Numbered from the stretch's first letter, positions 40,504-60,297 are shown. The stretch: 64,000 bases of DNA from Deinococcus deserti VCD115 (GCF_000020685.1 NC_012526.1:660001-724000), one strand, 5' to 3'. Numbers and translations: made by a program. Notes: generated by a model from the sequence alone, not told the origin.

Positions 40504-42456
40504 ATGCCCCATACCAATTCCCACGATCACATCGACGCGATGCTGCACGAGACCCGCGTCATTGCCCCCAGCGAAGAATTCCAGGCGCGCGCGCGCGTTA
40601 CTCGTGAGGAGTACGAGCGGCGTTACCGCCAGAGTCTGGAGCAGCCCGACCAGTTCTGGAGCGAGGTTGCCGGTGAACTGCACTGGACGAAGCCCTGGGA
40701 GCAGGTGCTCGACTGGCAGGAGCCGCATGCCCAGTGGTTCGTGGGGGGCCAGACCAACGTGGCCTACAACGCACTGGACCGCAACGTGCAGCGTGGGCTG
40801 GGCGACAAGCGCGCCATTGTCTGGGAAGGGGAGGACGGAGAGGTTCGCACCTACACCTATGCCGAACTGCTGCGCGAGGTCAAGAGGGCAGCCAACGTCC
40901 TGCTGGCCCTGGGCGTGCAGCCCGGTGACCGGGTCACCCTGTACATGCCCCTGATTCCCGAGGCGGCAGTCGCCATGCTGGCCTGCGCCCGGATCGGCGC
41001 GGTGCACAGCGTGGTGTTCGGTGGCTTCTCAGTCTCGGCGCTATCGGACCGCATCAACGATGCCCAGAGCAAGGTGCTGATTACGGCAGACGCAGGCTAC
41101 CGCCGTGGACAGCCGGTTCCATTGAAGAAAAATGCCGATGTGGCTGCGCAGAACACCCCCACCCTGGAAAAAATGCTGGTGGTCCGCCGGGCTGGAGTCG
41201 AGGTTGCCTGGGAGCCAGAGCGCGACGTCTGGTGGCACGAGGCTATCGAGGCTGCCAGCGACGAGCACGAGGCTGCGCCCCTGGACAGCGAGCACCCGCT
41301 GTTTATCCTGTACACCTCAGGCAGCACCGGCAAACCCAAAGGCGTGCAGCACACGACCGGCGGCTACATGGTGGGCACCTACCTGACCACCCAGACGGTC
41401 TTTGACCTGCGTGACGACGACGTCTACTGGTGCACCGCCGACGTCGGCTGGATCACCGGGCACAGCTACAGCGTCTATGGGCCGCTGCTGAACGGCGCGA
41501 CCGTGGTGATGTACGAGGGCGCACCCAACCAGCCGGACTGGGGCCGCTTCTGGAGCCTGATCGAAAAGCACCGGGTGACCATCCTGTACACCGCGCCCAC
41601 CGCCATCCGGGCCTTTATGCAGCATGGCGATGAAATTCCGGGTCGCTACGACCTGAGCAGCCTGCGTCTGCTGGGCTCGGTGGGCGAACCGATCAACCCC
41701 GAGGCCTGGATGTGGTACTGGCGCGTGATCGGTGGCGAGCGCTGCCCGGTGGTGGATACCTGGTGGCAGACGGAGACCGGCTCAATCATGCTGACCACGC
41801 TGCCTGGGGCCTTCTCAAGCAAGCCCGGCAGTGCCGGTGTGCCGATGTACGGTGTCGAGCCTGCCCTGATGACGCGTGAAGGCGAGGAACTCGGCGCGGA
41901 TGACGGTGGTCTGCTGGTGATCAAGCGCCCCTGGCCCAGCATGCTGCGCACCATCTATGGCGACGACGAGCGCTACCGCAAGAGCTACTGGGGCGAGATC
42001 AAGGGGGTCTACTTCGCTGGTGATGGTGCGCGCCGTGACGCAGATGGGTATTACACCATCGTCGGGCGTGTGGACGACGTGCTGAACGTCAGCGGCCACC
42101 GCCTGGGGACCATGGAGATCGAATCTGCCCTGGTGGCGCATCCGAGCGTTTCCGAGGCTGCTGTGGTCGGCAAGCCTGACCCCATTAAAGGGGAGAGCGT
42201 CGTGGCGTTCGTGCTGACCCAGGACGGGTATACCGTGGACCCCACCGAACTGCGCGCGCATGTCAGCCGGGAGATTGGCGCTCTGGCCCGTCCGGATTCC
42301 ATTATCGTGTCTGACGCCCTGCCCAAGACGCGCTCCGGCAAGATCATGCGCCGCTTCCTGCGTCAGATCGCTGCCGGCAAGCCGATTGAGGGCGACACCA
42401 GCACCCTGGAAGACCCCAGCGTGCTCGAGCGCCTGGCGGCCACCCCCCCAGCCTGA
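40504..42456 (+). CDS. acs: Acetyl-CoA synthetase (AMP-forming)
   Basis: It converts acetate, ATP and CoA to acetyl-CoA through acetyl-AMP. The 650-aa ANL enzyme shows [15 protein letters not shown] (P-loop), [10 protein letters not shown], the hinge motif [15 protein letters not shown], and [11 protein letters not shown] near residue 610, whose Lys is the known acetylation-controlled catalytic residue. GGAGGT lies 6 nt before ATG 40504. It forms an acetate-use block with the upstream symporter genes. Confidence 0.97.
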   Translation: MPHTNSHDHIDAMLHETRVIAPSEEFQARARVTREEYERRYRQSLEQPDQFWSEVAGELHWTKPWEQVLDWQEPHAQWFVGGQTNVAYNALDRNVQRGLGDKRAIVWEGEDGEVRTYTYAELLREVKRAANVLLALGVQPGDRVTLYMPLIPEAAVAMLACARIGAVHSVVFGGFSVSALSDRINDAQSKVLITADAGYRRGQPVPLKKNADVAAQNTPTLEKMLVVRRAGVEVAWEPERDVWWHEAIEAASDEHEAAPLDSEHPLFILYTSGSTGKPKGVQHTTGGYMVGTYLTTQTVFDLRDDDVYWCTADVGWITGHSYSVYGPLLNGATVVMYEGAPNQPDWGRFWSLIEKHRVTILYTAPTAIRAFMQHGDEIPGRYDLSSLRLLGSVGEPINPEAWMWYWRVIGGERCPVVDTWWQTETGSIMLTTLPGAFSSKPGSAGVPMYGVEPALMTREGEELGADDGGLLVIKRPWPSMLRTIYGDDERYRKSYWGEIKGVYFAGDGARRDADGYYTIVGRVDDVLNVSGHRLGTMEIESALVAHPSVSEAAVVGKPDPIKGESVVAFVLTQDGYTVDPTELRAHVSREIGALARPDSIIVSDALPKTRSGKIMRRFLRQIAAGKPIEGDTSTLEDPSVLERLAATPPA

Positions 42457-42463
42457 GTCTCAT

Positions 42464-42508
42464 AAAACAAGCGCCGCCTCTGCATCTTGCAAGGCAGCGC
42501 TTGTTTTT
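42464..42508. terminator. Bidirectional terminator between acs and the aminotransferase gene
   Basis: AAAACAAGCGC and GCGCTTGTTTTT bound a stem that has T-tracts on both strands, between two convergent genes. It overlaps the last bases of the minus-strand gene. Confidence 0.85.
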
Positions 42509-43658
42509 ATGGTGTGGTTACCGTTCCAAGCAGCTGGGCTGCCTCACGCAGTACCGCTGGTGGCTGCACCAGGGCAAAACGCACGAATCCCTCGCCCTGG
42601 GCCCCAAAGGCCCTCCCCGGGCTGAGGGCCACGCCGGTCTGCTCTGCGACCCGGACTGCGAACGCCACGCTGTTCGTCAGGCCTGGCACGCGTGCCCAGG
42701 CGTACATGCTGGCCTGGGGCAACGCGACTTCCCAGCCCAGGTCGCGTAGGGCCGGCACAAGTGCGTCGCGCCGTGCCTGAAACTCGGCAGCTCCGGCGCG
42801 CCCCACTTCTTCGGGCAGACGCAGGGCCAGCGCCGCCGCACGCTGAATGCCCAGGTAAGGATGAAAATCCACCGCGCCCTTGACCCGTGCCAGCGCAGCG
42901 ATGACGTCGGCGTCCCCGGCGGCAAAGCCAACCCGGAAACCCCCCATATGATGAGTCTTGCTGAGCGAGTGCAGTTCCACCACGCCACTGAGGCCAGCTT
43001 CCAGCGCACTGGGCGCCCGGTAGTCTCCGAACGTCAGCTCGGCATACGGATGGTCGTGGATCAGCAGAGCGCCCATGGACCGGCACCAGCCGGCTGCACG
43101 CTCAAAAAAAGGCCGGTCCGCCACGGCCGACGTCGGGTTGTTCGGATAGTTCAGCAGCAGGGCCCGCACCGCCAGATCCTGCCGCACAGCTTCCAGGTCC
43201 GGCAGGAACCCAAGCTCGGGAAGGAGTGGAAGAGGCTCTACGTTGAGCCCCGCCACCGCTGCGGCGCCCAGATAGGGTGGGTACCCAGGATCAGGCAGCA
43301 GCAACGTATCGCCGGGATCGGTGACGGCCAGCAGCAGGTGGGCCAGACCCTCCTGCGCTCCGATCAGCGGCAGCACCTCCGTGTTCGGATCCACCTGGAC
43401 GCCAAATCGCCGCTGCAGGTAGGCGGCCGCTGCCTCACGCAGCGGAGCCGTGTCGGAAAACAGCGGGTAGCGGTAGGTGGATGGATCACGGGTCGCCTCA
43501 CGCAACTCGGCCAGCACGACGTCCGGCGGCGAGAGGTCGCTGCTGCCGATGCTCAGATCAATAATCTGCCTGCCGTTTGCTCGCGCGCGTCCCTTGGCTG
43601 AGTCCATCAACGCAAAAACGCTGCCCGGCACCGCTGCCGCCCGCTTTGAAGCCCACAT
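42507..43658 (-). CDS. PLP-dependent class I/II aminotransferase, LL-DAP aminotransferase-like
   Basis: A 383-aa fold-type I aminotransferase. [23 protein letters not shown] with the substrate-binding Asn, [10 protein letters not shown] with the pyridine-binding Asp, and [14 protein letters not shown] with the Schiff-base Lys are all present. It resembles LL-diaminopimelate or related amino acid aminotransferases; the substrate cannot be fixed. TAGGCT (43670-43665) ends 6 nt before ATG 43658, predicting a leaderless mRNA. Confidence 0.9.
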   Translation of the reverse strand: MWASKRAAAVPGSVFALMDSAKGRARANGRQIIDLSIGSSDLSPPDVVLAELREATRDPSTYRYPLFSDTAPLREAAAAYLQRRFGVQVDPNTEVLPLIGAQEGLAHLLLAVTDPGDTLLLPDPGYPPYLGAAAVAGLNVEPLPLLPELGFLPDLEAVRQDLAVRALLLNYPNNPTSAVADRPFFERAAGWCRSMGALLIHDHPYAELTFGDYRAPSALEAGLSGVVELHSLSKTHHMGGFRVGFAAGDADVIAALARVKGAVDFHPYLGIQRAAALALRLPEEVGRAGAAEFQARRDALVPALRDLGWEVALPQASMYAWARVPGLTNSVAFAVRVAEQTGVALSPGRAFGAQGEGFVRFALVQPPAVLREAAQLLGTVTTP

Positions 43659-43745
43659 GCTTCCAGCCTAGCAACCGGCGGTGGCTGATGACCTGGGTGG
43701 GCAAGGGTCCACACAGCAGCTCTCACTGCGCGTACCCTGACAGGC

Positions 43746-44279
43746 ATGGCCGACGCCAGCTTCCAGGTTCTGACTGCCATGATTACGCCCGCCGTGCTGA
43801 TCAGCGGGGCTGGCACCCTGCTGATGAGCACCAGCAGCAGGCTGGGCCGGGTCACCGACCGGGTGCGGCATCTGACGGCCCGATTCAAAGTACTGGTGAC
43901 GCCGGAAGGACAGCTCGAGCCACTGGCCCGCGAGGAAAAACGCATGATCGTTCAGCAGCTGCCCAAGCTGGCCCGGCGCAGCCGCATGATCGTACGGGCC
44001 ATGACCGCCCTGTATCTGGCGGTGGCGCTGCTGGTGCTGACCAGCATCCTGATCGGCAGCGCGGCGCTGCTGAACCAGGCGCACGGTCCAGCCCCGGTGC
44101 TGCTCGCCATTGCCGGGGCGGCTTCTCTGGCGTACGGAGCACTGCTGCTGAGTTTCGAAACGCGCCTGAGCGCCCGCACCACCCGGGAGGAGATGCAGTT
44201 TCTGGTGGGCCTAGGCGAGCACTACGCAGACCTGTATGACAGCAAGGTTGAGCAGACCGGTCTGCCCGTCACCAGATAG
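43746..44279 (+). CDS. DUF2721 membrane protein
   Basis: The 177-aa protein starts MADASFQVLTAMITPAVLIS with a helix and the conserved SSRLGRVTDRVR segment, typical of DUF2721. Two more membrane helices follow at about 80-105 and 112-135. The function is unknown. TACCCT (43733-43738) ends 7 nt before the ATG, so the mRNA is probably leaderless. It is divergent from the aminotransferase gene. Confidence 0.85.
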   Translation: MADASFQVLTAMITPAVLISGAGTLLMSTSSRLGRVTDRVRHLTARFKVLVTPEGQLEPLAREEKRMIVQQLPKLARRSRMIVRAMTALYLAVALLVLTSILIGSAALLNQAHGPAPVLLAIAGAASLAYGALLLSFETRLSARTTREEMQFLVGLGEHYADLYDSKVEQTGLPVTR

Positions 44280-44490
44280 CCCTGAGGCATGCAGCGCGCT
44301 TTCGCTGCCCGTGCTTAGCATTCGAAAGGCTCGCCCTCTTGGTATTTCGTCCCGGTGTCCACGGCTGGGGACATGATCTGCATACTGTTGCGGAGTTGGT
44401 AACCAGAGCACCGGCTGGCGCATGATTCCGGTCTATCTCTGCAGTAGTCCACCGAACTGACAGCCCTTCTGGCGATAACTGAGAAGACTA

Positions 44491-44525
44491 AAAGAACGCT
44501 CCCGCCTGAGTCAGGCGGGAGCGTT
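44491..44525 (-). terminator. Terminator of rpoB-rpoC
   Basis: AACGCTCCCGCCTGA/TCAGGCGGGAGCGTT, a nearly loopless palindrome, is followed on the minus strand by CTTTT. 44280-44490 holds no gene. Confidence 0.88.
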
Positions 44526-44536
44526 CGGTATCAGCT

Positions 44537-49162
<4,626 letters not shown>

Positions 49163-49250
49163 GGCTTCTCCTGTGAGAGAGGCTTGTTGTCGGGGTCAAA
49201 GCGGGCTGAGCCGGGAGGGCAGGGGAGGGGGGACTCCTCCCCTGAGCGCT

Positions 49251-52706
<3,456 letters not shown>

Positions 52707-52772
52707 GCACACCTCGCTTGCGTGCTCCCTGCACTCACACACGTCTCCCCGGGGCTGAAAAAGACGCGGCTG

Positions 52773-52799
52773 GGAACGCAACCCCTCCGGTTGCGTTCC
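52773..52799 (-). other. Perfect hairpin in the rpoB leader
   Basis: GGAACGCAACC/GGTTGCGTTCC, 11-bp arms with a 5-nt loop. On the minus (transcribed) strand the loop reads GGAGG, a Shine-Dalgarno core, and TCTTTTTC follows 8 nt later. It could be an attenuator or stabilising element. Confidence 0.65.
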
Positions 52800-52876
52800 G
52801 CTTGTTCAAACTCAGTTGTGAAGTCCAGCTTCCTGCAAGGAACTCCTGCCCAACCCATCATGGTCGGCCACAGATC

Positions 52877-52906
52877 AGTCTACACCTGTACGGCGCAGCC
52901 CGTCAA
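52877..52906 (-). promoter_or_regulatory. rpoB-rpoC promoter
   Basis: On the minus strand TTGACG (52906-52901) and TAGACT (52882-52877) are 18 bp apart. The start near 52870 gives a leader of about 164 nt. Confidence 0.75.
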
Positions 52907-53029
52907 ATGCGACTGATGGTGCAGGTCGCTGAATGCTGGGGCGGAGCATAGCAGACCATTCACGACTTGCCCACTGCAGATGCTTCTCATCTTTCTTCAC
53001 GTACCAGGTTCTTCACGTAGTCTCAGGGC

Positions 53030-53818
53030 ATGACTCCTGGGTCCATCTTTGCGCAGGCGCCGTGGCTGTTCACGCTGTTCTATATCCTGAACATCATCTG
53101 CCTGATACACGCAGTCGCGACGCGCCGTGGCCTGCTTTGGATTGTCTTTCTGGGAATCAACCTGATGTTCGGCGGTTTTCTGGCCACACTGCTGTACTTT
53201 TTCATGGAGTTCCTGCCAAGTCTGCGCGGCAGCCGGCGCGGCGCCGGAATCGCCGTGCAGCGGGGTGTGGAGGCCATCAAGCCGCTCGATACCCGGATAC
53301 GGGAAGCGCAGGCACGCCTGAACGAGAGTGACACTCTGCAAAACCGCGCTGACCTTGCAGCTCTGCTGTCACGAGCAGGGCGTCAGGCCGACGCGCAGGC
53401 AGTCCTGGAACCGCTATTGCACGGGATCTATGCCGACGACCCCGTTGTGCTCTTGACCAGCGCTGAATTGGACCTGCAGAGGGGACAGCCAGCTGAGGCC
53501 GAGGCCAAGTTGAGCCGGGTGGACTTGCGAACCAGCGCGGCCACGCGTACCCGTAGCCTGACGCTGCTCGCGCGCGCGCAGGAGGCTCAGGGGAAGCTGG
53601 AGACCGCCGAGACTTACCAGCAGGCCATGCAGGGTGCCACCAGTGAGGAGCCGCGCGCCCGGTATGCGGCGTACCTGATCCGGCAGGGGAGAGCCGAGGA
53701 AGCCCGGCCGATACTTGAAGGACTGGCCCGTACAGAGCAGCGGGCAACAGCGCTTTACCGCCGTCAGGAGCGTGAGTGGTTCCAACTGGCTGCCGGATTG
53801 CGCCGTGAACTGAAGTAG
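53030..53818 (+). CDS. Membrane-anchored TPR-like protein
   Basis: The 262-aa protein has two or three N-terminal membrane helices (about 10-30, 34-60). A cytosolic helical-repeat part follows at about 85-255, with NRADLAALLSRAGRQADAQAVLEPLL and AYLIRQGRAEEARPILEGLAR, both TPR-like. The function is unknown. TAGTCT (53018-53023) ends 6 nt before the ATG, so the mRNA is probably leaderless. It stands on the opposite strand between rplL and rpoB, genes that usually adjoin. Confidence 0.75.
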   Translation: MTPGSIFAQAPWLFTLFYILNIICLIHAVATRRGLLWIVFLGINLMFGGFLATLLYFFMEFLPSLRGSRRGAGIAVQRGVEAIKPLDTRIREAQARLNESDTLQNRADLAALLSRAGRQADAQAVLEPLLHGIYADDPVVLLTSAELDLQRGQPAEAEAKLSRVDLRTSAATRTRSLTLLARAQEAQGKLETAETYQQAMQGATSEEPRARYAAYLIRQGRAEEARPILEGLARTEQRATALYRRQEREWFQLAAGLRRELK

Positions 53819-54462
53819 GTTTCAGCGGTGCCCCTAGCCGGTTATGTCCCTGGGGAACATCAGACATAGAAGAGAACGAAACTTACACAGCTTTTCTTGA
53901 AAACTGCCGTGTTGCTGGCGCCCTTCTTCGGGGATGACTGGCGCATCTCTAAAACCAGCCTCCTGAAGGTCATTCCACCCAGCTAAGTTTCGGCGATCAG
54001 ACCGGACGGAGCATGGTCGTGAACCGAAACAGATCTCTGGAAGAAATGCTTGAGCTTGAGGCGCCACATCAAGTCCGGCCGCCTGGGCCAGGGCGTCCCC
54101 ATCCGGGCGTCGTGGATCGGGAAGAGCCACTGCATCTCTGCTACTGGTATTGACTTGAAAGCCAACAGGTGTACTGCTGCTCGGCGCCGTCTGACTGATG
54201 AGGCTCACAAGGCCAGCCCGTCAGCCGATCAAACGCGGCTGTCTTGTAGGCGGACCGACCGTTGTCTCATGAGACCGGGTGTCAATCTCCCAGGAAGGGA
54301 GGAGGCCAACCGTACCCTCTATGCGGGTGACGGGTTCGGATTCCATAAGGTTATGCTGTACTGGCGTGACAATATGCGGCACTCTATTCAGTGGTTCGTT
54401 GCCAGTGCTTTCCCGCAACCCCAGAGACTGATGGTTTCTGGGCCAAAACGGCTGGCCAGCAA
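53819..54462. other. Gene-free stretch between the TPR gene and rplL
   Basis: About 640 bases have only unrelated short frames on both strands, the longest 124 codons on the minus strand (53834-54208). None has a recognisable domain. Two overlapping minus frames look partly protein-like, so a decayed gene is possible but unproven. Confidence 0.35.
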
Positions 54463-54496
54463 AAACAAAAAAGCCCCCGACCATTACGGTCGGGGG
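54463..54496 (-). terminator. Terminator of rplJ-rplL
   Basis: CCCCCGACC/GGTCGGGGG hairpin followed on the minus strand by CTTTTTTGTTTTT. Confidence 0.93.
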
Positions 54497-54550
54497 TGCA
54501 CTCCGGTGTAGCGAAAAGCAGGCCTGCGGCTCCGGGGAGCCGGGGCTGGC

Positions 54551-54916
54551 TTACTTCAGCTCAACCTTGGCGCCAGCGCCTTCGAGCTGGGCCTTGATCT
54601 TCTCGGCATCATCCTTGCTGATGCCTTCCTTCAGGACGCCGCCCTTCTCGCTCATGTCCTTGGCTTCTTTCAGGCCCAGGCCGGTGATGGCGCGGATTTC
54701 CTTAATAACGTTGATCTTGCTGGCGCCGGCGTCAACCAGAACGACGTCGAACTCGGTCTTCTCTTCAGCAGCGGCGGCGGGGCCAGCAGCGGCAGGGCCG
54801 GCGGCGACAGCAGCGGTCACGCCCCAGGTTTCCTTCAGACCGTCAATGAGGTCCGCGAGTTCCATGATGGTGAGCTGGCCGAGCTGGTCGATAAGAGCCT
54901 GTTTGTCGTAAGCCAT
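54551..54916 (-). CDS. rplL: 50S ribosomal protein L7/L12
   Basis: The 121-aa stalk protein has an N-terminal dimerisation helix ([23 protein letters not shown]), an Ala/Gly/Pro hinge (about 38-52) and the C-terminal factor-binding domain with [22 protein letters not shown] precedes ATG 54916. It follows rplJ by 66 bp. Confidence 0.98.
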
Positions 54917-54982
54917 GATTGTTTCCTCCGAATTTGAATTTGTGGGGTGGCGCACTTGAAGCGCACCAGATCTTGCTTTGGA

Positions 54983-55480
54983 TTAAGCGTTTTCGCCTTC
55001 GAGCTTCTCGCGGTACGCTTCGAGAATCCCGACGAAGTTGCTGAGGTGGGCGCTGAGCACGCCGACCATTTCGGCCTGCAGACTCTGCTTGCTGCCCAGG
55101 CTGGCCAGGCGCTCGACGACTTTCACGTCGACCTTGTTGCCTTCGACAAAGCCGCCCTTGATGGCGGGAATACCCTTGTCGTTTTTCTTGGCCGCGTCGC
55201 TCAGGGCCTTGGCAACCCCGGCGGGGTCTTCATGGGCCAGTACGAGGGCACTGGGGCCTTTCAGGGCGTCGCCGAAGTCACGGCCGCCATCCTGAAGGGC
55301 GAGGTTGATCAGGGTGTTCTTGGCAACGATCAGCTGCCCACCCTTCTCACGGATACTCTTGCGCAGCTCGCTCAGCTGGCCGGCGGTCAGGCCCTGGTAA
55401 TTGACGACGTAAAACGTCTCAATGCCCTGAAGGCTGCCCTGAAGGCTGCTGAGGGTCTGCTGGTTCTTTGCGTTCGCCAT
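54983..55480 (-). CDS. rplJ: 50S ribosomal protein L10
   Basis: 165 aa. The N-terminal domain binds 23S rRNA and L11 ([32 protein letters not shown]), and the C-terminal helix binds L7/L12 dimers. AAAGGAGG precedes ATG 55480. A structured leader upstream suggests L10-based autoregulation, as known elsewhere. Confidence 0.97.
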   Translation of the reverse strand: MANAKNQQTLSSLQGSLQGIETFYVVNYQGLTAGQLSELRKSIREKGGQLIVAKNTLINLALQDGGRDFGDALKGPSALVLAHEDPAGVAKALSDAAKKNDKGIPAIKGGFVEGNKVDVKVVERLASLGSKQSLQAEMVGVLSAHLSNFVGILEAYREKLEGENA

Positions 55481-55678
<198 letters not shown>

Positions 55679-56372
55679 TTAGGCCTGTGCGCCGCCACTC
55701 AGGGTCAGCGGAATGCTGGGTCCCATGGTGGTGGTCATGTAAGCGCTGCGCAGGAACACACCCTTGGCAGTGCCGGGCTTGGCCGCTTCCAGCGCACTGA
55801 TCAGCGCGCCGTAGTTGGCGCTCAGGTTGCTGGGATCAAAGCTGGCCTTGCCGATAGGTGCGTGAACCACGCCGGTCTTGTCGTTACGGAACTCGATGCG
55901 GCCAGCTTTGAGGCCACGTACCATACCGGTAACGTCAGGGCCGACGGTGCCACTCTTGGGGTTAGGCAGCAGGCCGCGCGGCCCGAGCAGGCGGGCGAGC
56001 TTCTGGCCTACGGCCGCCATCATGTCAGGGGTGGCCACCACGGCGTCGAACTCCATGAAACCGCCAGCGATGCGCTCGATCAGCTCATCGCTGCCGACCA
56101 CATCAGCGCCAGCTGCTTCGGCGGCAGCAACGTTCTCACCCTTGGTGATCACGGCCACGCGCACGGTGCGGCCCGTGCCGTGAGGCAGCGCAACAGTGCC
56201 GCGGACGTTCTGGTCACTCTTACGGGGATCGATTCCCAGACGGAAGTGCACTTCCACGGTCTCGTCGAACTTCGCAGTGGCGAGTTCCTTGACCAGGGCG
56301 GCAGCTTCGTCAATGGTGTACTGCTTGTTGCGGTCAACTTTTTCAATCAGTGCGCGGTAGCGCTTGCCGTGC

Positions 56373-56380
<8 letters not shown>
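55679..56380 (-). CDS. rplA: 50S ribosomal protein L1
   Basis: 233 aa with [19 protein letters not shown] and [25 protein letters not shown], then [17 protein letters not shown]. It forms the L1 stalk and can repress its own mRNA. ATG 56380 overlaps the rplK stop by 8 nt, so the two are translationally coupled. Confidence 0.97.
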
Positions 56381-56807
<427 letters not shown>

Positions 56808-56976
56808 GCATTTCCTCCTTAGCTCCCCCGGAGCTCGATACACACGGTATTGAGCGGGGTGCTGACGCTAAGTTCCGATCACGACATTGCACATGTCGCG
56901 GCGGCAACTTTTCTACTGTACTGTCTGCCCGGCCCTTTGCCAAGAGGGAACAGCGCGGGGGCTGGGCAGACAGTCT
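56808..56976 (-). other. nusG-rplK intergenic region with long inverted repeat
   Basis: ACTGTCTGCCC (56920-56930) and GGGCAGACAGT (56964-56974) form perfect 11-bp arms around a 33-nt loop just past the nusG stop. A smaller CGACAT/ATGTCG hairpin lies near 56881-56898. They may terminate or attenuate before rplK. No clear rplK promoter is seen. Confidence 0.5.
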
Positions 56977-57549
56977 TTACTTGCTGACCTGCGAGAAGTC
57001 CAGCTCCACCGGCGTTTCACGGCCGAAGATGCTGACCAGCACCTTGACCTTCGCCTGGGGCAGGTTGACTTCGCTAACAACACCGCTGAAGTCGGCAAAG
57101 GGTCCGCTGGTGACGCGCACCATGTCGCCTGCCTTCAGGTCAATCTTCACGCGGGGTGCTTCTTCTACAGGCGCCTGAGTCGCCACACCTACTGAGGCCA
57201 GCAGGCGGTCCACTTCCTGAGTGGACAGGGGGACCGGACGGGTGGCAGTGCCGACAAAGCCGGTGACGCCGCTGGTGCCGCGCACCACTTCCCACGACTC
57301 GCCCAATTCTCCGGGCGCGTCGTCATCCTCAACGTCCATCTGCACAAAGACGTACCCGGGGAAGAGCTTGCGCTGGACGGTTTCCTTCTTGCCGCCGTCA
57401 CGCAGTTCTACTGCTTCCTCAGTGGGCTGCAGTACCTGAAAGATCTTGGTGCCGCGCATGCCGAGTTTGGTTGCGCGTTCCATCAGATGCTGCTCCACGC
57501 GGTCTTCCTGACCAACGTAGGTGTGCACTGCGTACCATTCGATACTCAC
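56977..57549 (-). CDS. nusG: Transcription termination/antitermination protein NusG
   Basis: 190 aa. The NGN domain starts [16 protein letters not shown] and includes [11 protein letters not shown], contacting the RNA polymerase clamp. The C-terminal KOW domain has [18 protein letters not shown]. It starts at GTG, overlapping the secE stop by 4 nt, so the two are coupled. Confidence 0.97.
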   Translation of the reverse strand: MSIEWYAVHTYVGQEDRVEQHLMERATKLGMRGTKIFQVLQPTEEAVELRDGGKKETVQRKLFPGYVFVQMDVEDDDAPGELGESWEVVRGTSGVTGFVGTATRPVPLSTQEVDRLLASVGVATQAPVEEAPRVKIDLKAGDMVRVTSGPFADFSGVVSEVNLPQAKVKVLVSIFGRETPVELDFSQVSK

Positions 57550-57725
57550 GCCAGGACCGCCTTAATCAGGTTGCTGAACAGAAGGTCCAGCGCGAAAACA
57601 ATCAGCGTCAGGGCCACGACAAAGATCAGCACGGCCTGCGTGCCGTCCAGCACCTGTTGCCGGCTGGGCCAGGACACGCGCGAGAGTTCCGCGCGGGAAT
57701 CCCGGAAGTACTGAATCAAGTTCAT
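57546..57725 (-). CDS. secE: Preprotein translocase subunit SecE
   Basis: A short, single-helix form of SecE, 59 aa. [22 protein letters not shown] contains the conserved amphipathic ELSRVSWPS motif, then one membrane helix (about 33-55). It holds SecY together in the translocon. It lies between rpmG and nusG, the usual order in Thermus and Deinococcus. Confidence 0.95.
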   Translation of the reverse strand: MNLIQYFRDSRAELSRVSWPSRQQVLDGTQAVLIFVVALTLIVFALDLLFSNLIKAVLA

Positions 57726-57807
57726 GAAGTCACCTGGATCAAGAGCAACGAGAGTCGGGTGCCAGGGCAACGCTGTCCCTCTTGAGGGACAACGTCATGG
57801 CCTGGAA

Positions 57808-57975
57808 TCAGACCTTCTTCTCTTTGAAGACCACGTGCTTCTTGGCGACGGGGTCATACTTACGCAGTTCCATCTTGGCCTGCGTGTTGCGGCGGTTCTT
57901 GGTGGTGGTGTAGTAGAAGCCCGTGCCTGCGGTGCTTTCCATTTTCACGATGATGCGGGGGCCGTCCTTAGCCAT
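57808..57975 (-). CDS. rpmG: 50S ribosomal protein L33
   Basis: The 55-aa product starts [19 protein letters not shown] and contains [21 protein letters not shown], then [15 protein letters not shown]. This is the Cys-less form of L33, so it needs no zinc. AAGGAG precedes ATG 57975. It is first in the rpmG-secE-nusG transcript. Confidence 0.96.
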   Translation of the reverse strand: MAKDGPRIIVKMESTAGTGFYYTTTKNRRNTQAKMELRKYDPVAKKHVVFKEKKV

Positions 57976-58059
57976 GTGATGCTCCTTTCGCAGACCCGCC
58001 TGGAGGCGGAATCCTGCTCCCAGCGTCCGCTTTAGCGGCTTGATCCTTCGCTGGTAAAA

Positions 58060-58077
58060 GCCCGCCTTCTGGCGGGC
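58060..58077 (-). other. Stem-loop at the 5' end of the rpmG-secE-nusG transcript
   Basis: GCCCGCC-AGAA-GGCGGGC followed by TTTT on the minus strand. From the predicted start near 58080 it would begin at about +3, so it may protect the 5' end rather than terminate. Confidence 0.5.
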
Positions 58078-58086
58078 AACATTCCG

Positions 58087-58115
58087 ATTATAAGCACCAA
58101 GGCCTCAGGTGTCCA
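58087..58115 (-). promoter_or_regulatory. rpmG-secE-nusG promoter
   Basis: On the minus strand TGGACA (58115-58110) and a consensus TATAAT (58092-58087) are 17 bp apart. It overlaps the tail of the PPOX pseudogene. Confidence 0.8.
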
Positions 58116-58640
58116 CTGCCTCTGCCATACCTGTAGGGAATTCGTCAATGCCCACTGTTTTTCTGCGCTGCCAGGAATGATGGATCTGCTCCTGGCCTAT
58201 GCGGCGCTGCATGTCGTTGGGATCTTGCGCTCAGCCTGGCACGTCATGTATGGAACGGCCAGGCCACATGACGTCTGCACAAGATCCCCGTTCAGGATAT
58301 AGATCTGACGTGCGCCGGACGGTGACGGAAATGTTTCCGTCAGCGCCGGCCAATCTTTGCTGCCTGGACACACTGCTGAGGCCTGACCGTGGAGCCGCAG
58401 GATAAGGGGAGCGCCCTCAAGCGAACAGAACAGCAGGGTCATGCGGGGCGACTGTATCAGCTGGGCTGTTGTCTCGTTGCCGCTCCCAGTGACGTTGAGA
58501 CATATCACCCGGTTCTCTGTAAGACCCGCAGGCTGTCCATGCCTTGAGGTGACACGCCGAGACGGCTGTCTGGCACGGCAATTGCGACAAAAAAATGTGC
58601 TGAAGCTGCTTGTTCATCACTGGCAATACTTCCGAGGCAC
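58105..58640 (-). pseudogene. Frameshifted pyridoxamine 5'-phosphate oxidase-family (PPOX) pseudogene
   Basis: Three minus-strand frames give consecutive pieces of one PPOX-family protein. First comes SAHFFVAIAVPD and GVSPQGMDSLRVL; then, after a frameshift near 58520, ENRVICLNVTGSGNET, LLFCSLEGAPLILRLHGQA and DLVQTSCGLAVPYM (frame open to 58197); then, after another shift, WQRRKTVGIDEFPTGMAEA to TGA at 58107-58105. Intact relatives have VSPKGMDSLRVL-ENRV-LTGSGNET in one frame and about 185 aa. At least two frameshifts make it non-functional. It lies between tuf and rpmG. Confidence 0.8.
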
Positions 58641-58642
58641 CG

Positions 58643-58671
58643 AAAAGGGGAGGCCGTTGTGGCCTCCCCTT
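58643..58671 (-). terminator. Terminator of tuf
   Basis: AAGGGGAGGCC/GGCCTCCCCTT hairpin with TTTTCGG following on the minus strand. Confidence 0.9.
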
Positions 58672-58684
58672 GAGAAGTGGTGTC

Positions 58685-59902
<1,218 letters not shown>

Positions 59903-59950
59903 GATGGTTTCCTCCTGATGGGGTCTGCCCGCTGCGGGGCAAGCGTTGCC

Positions 59951-59979
59951 AGTTTACTCGTCTACCCCGTAAACGCCAA
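59951..59979 (-). promoter_or_regulatory. tuf promoter
   Basis: On the minus strand TTGGCG (59979-59974) and TAAACT (59956-59951) are 17 bp apart. Confidence 0.65.
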
Positions 59980-60000
59980 GCGCAACAGGGTGCGACTACA

Positions 60001-60037
60001 AAAGAAGAAGCGCGGCCTACTGGAGAGCAGGCCGCGC
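60001..60037 (-). terminator. Terminator of the four-tRNA cluster
   Basis: GCGCGGCCT/AGGCCGCGC hairpin followed on the minus strand by TTCTTCTTTT, just past tRNA-Thr(GGT). Confidence 0.85.
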
Positions 60038-60045
60038 CGGGTGAT

Positions 60046-60120
<75 letters not shown>

Positions 60121-60125
60121 AAGTG

Positions 60126-60204
<79 letters not shown>

Positions 60205-60210
60205 ATTCGG

Positions 60211-60297
<87 letters not shown>

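Noticed and set aside
53834..54208. A 124-codon minus-strand frame after the TPR gene
   Set aside because: There is no domain and no start signal. It may be decay, but nothing supports a gene.
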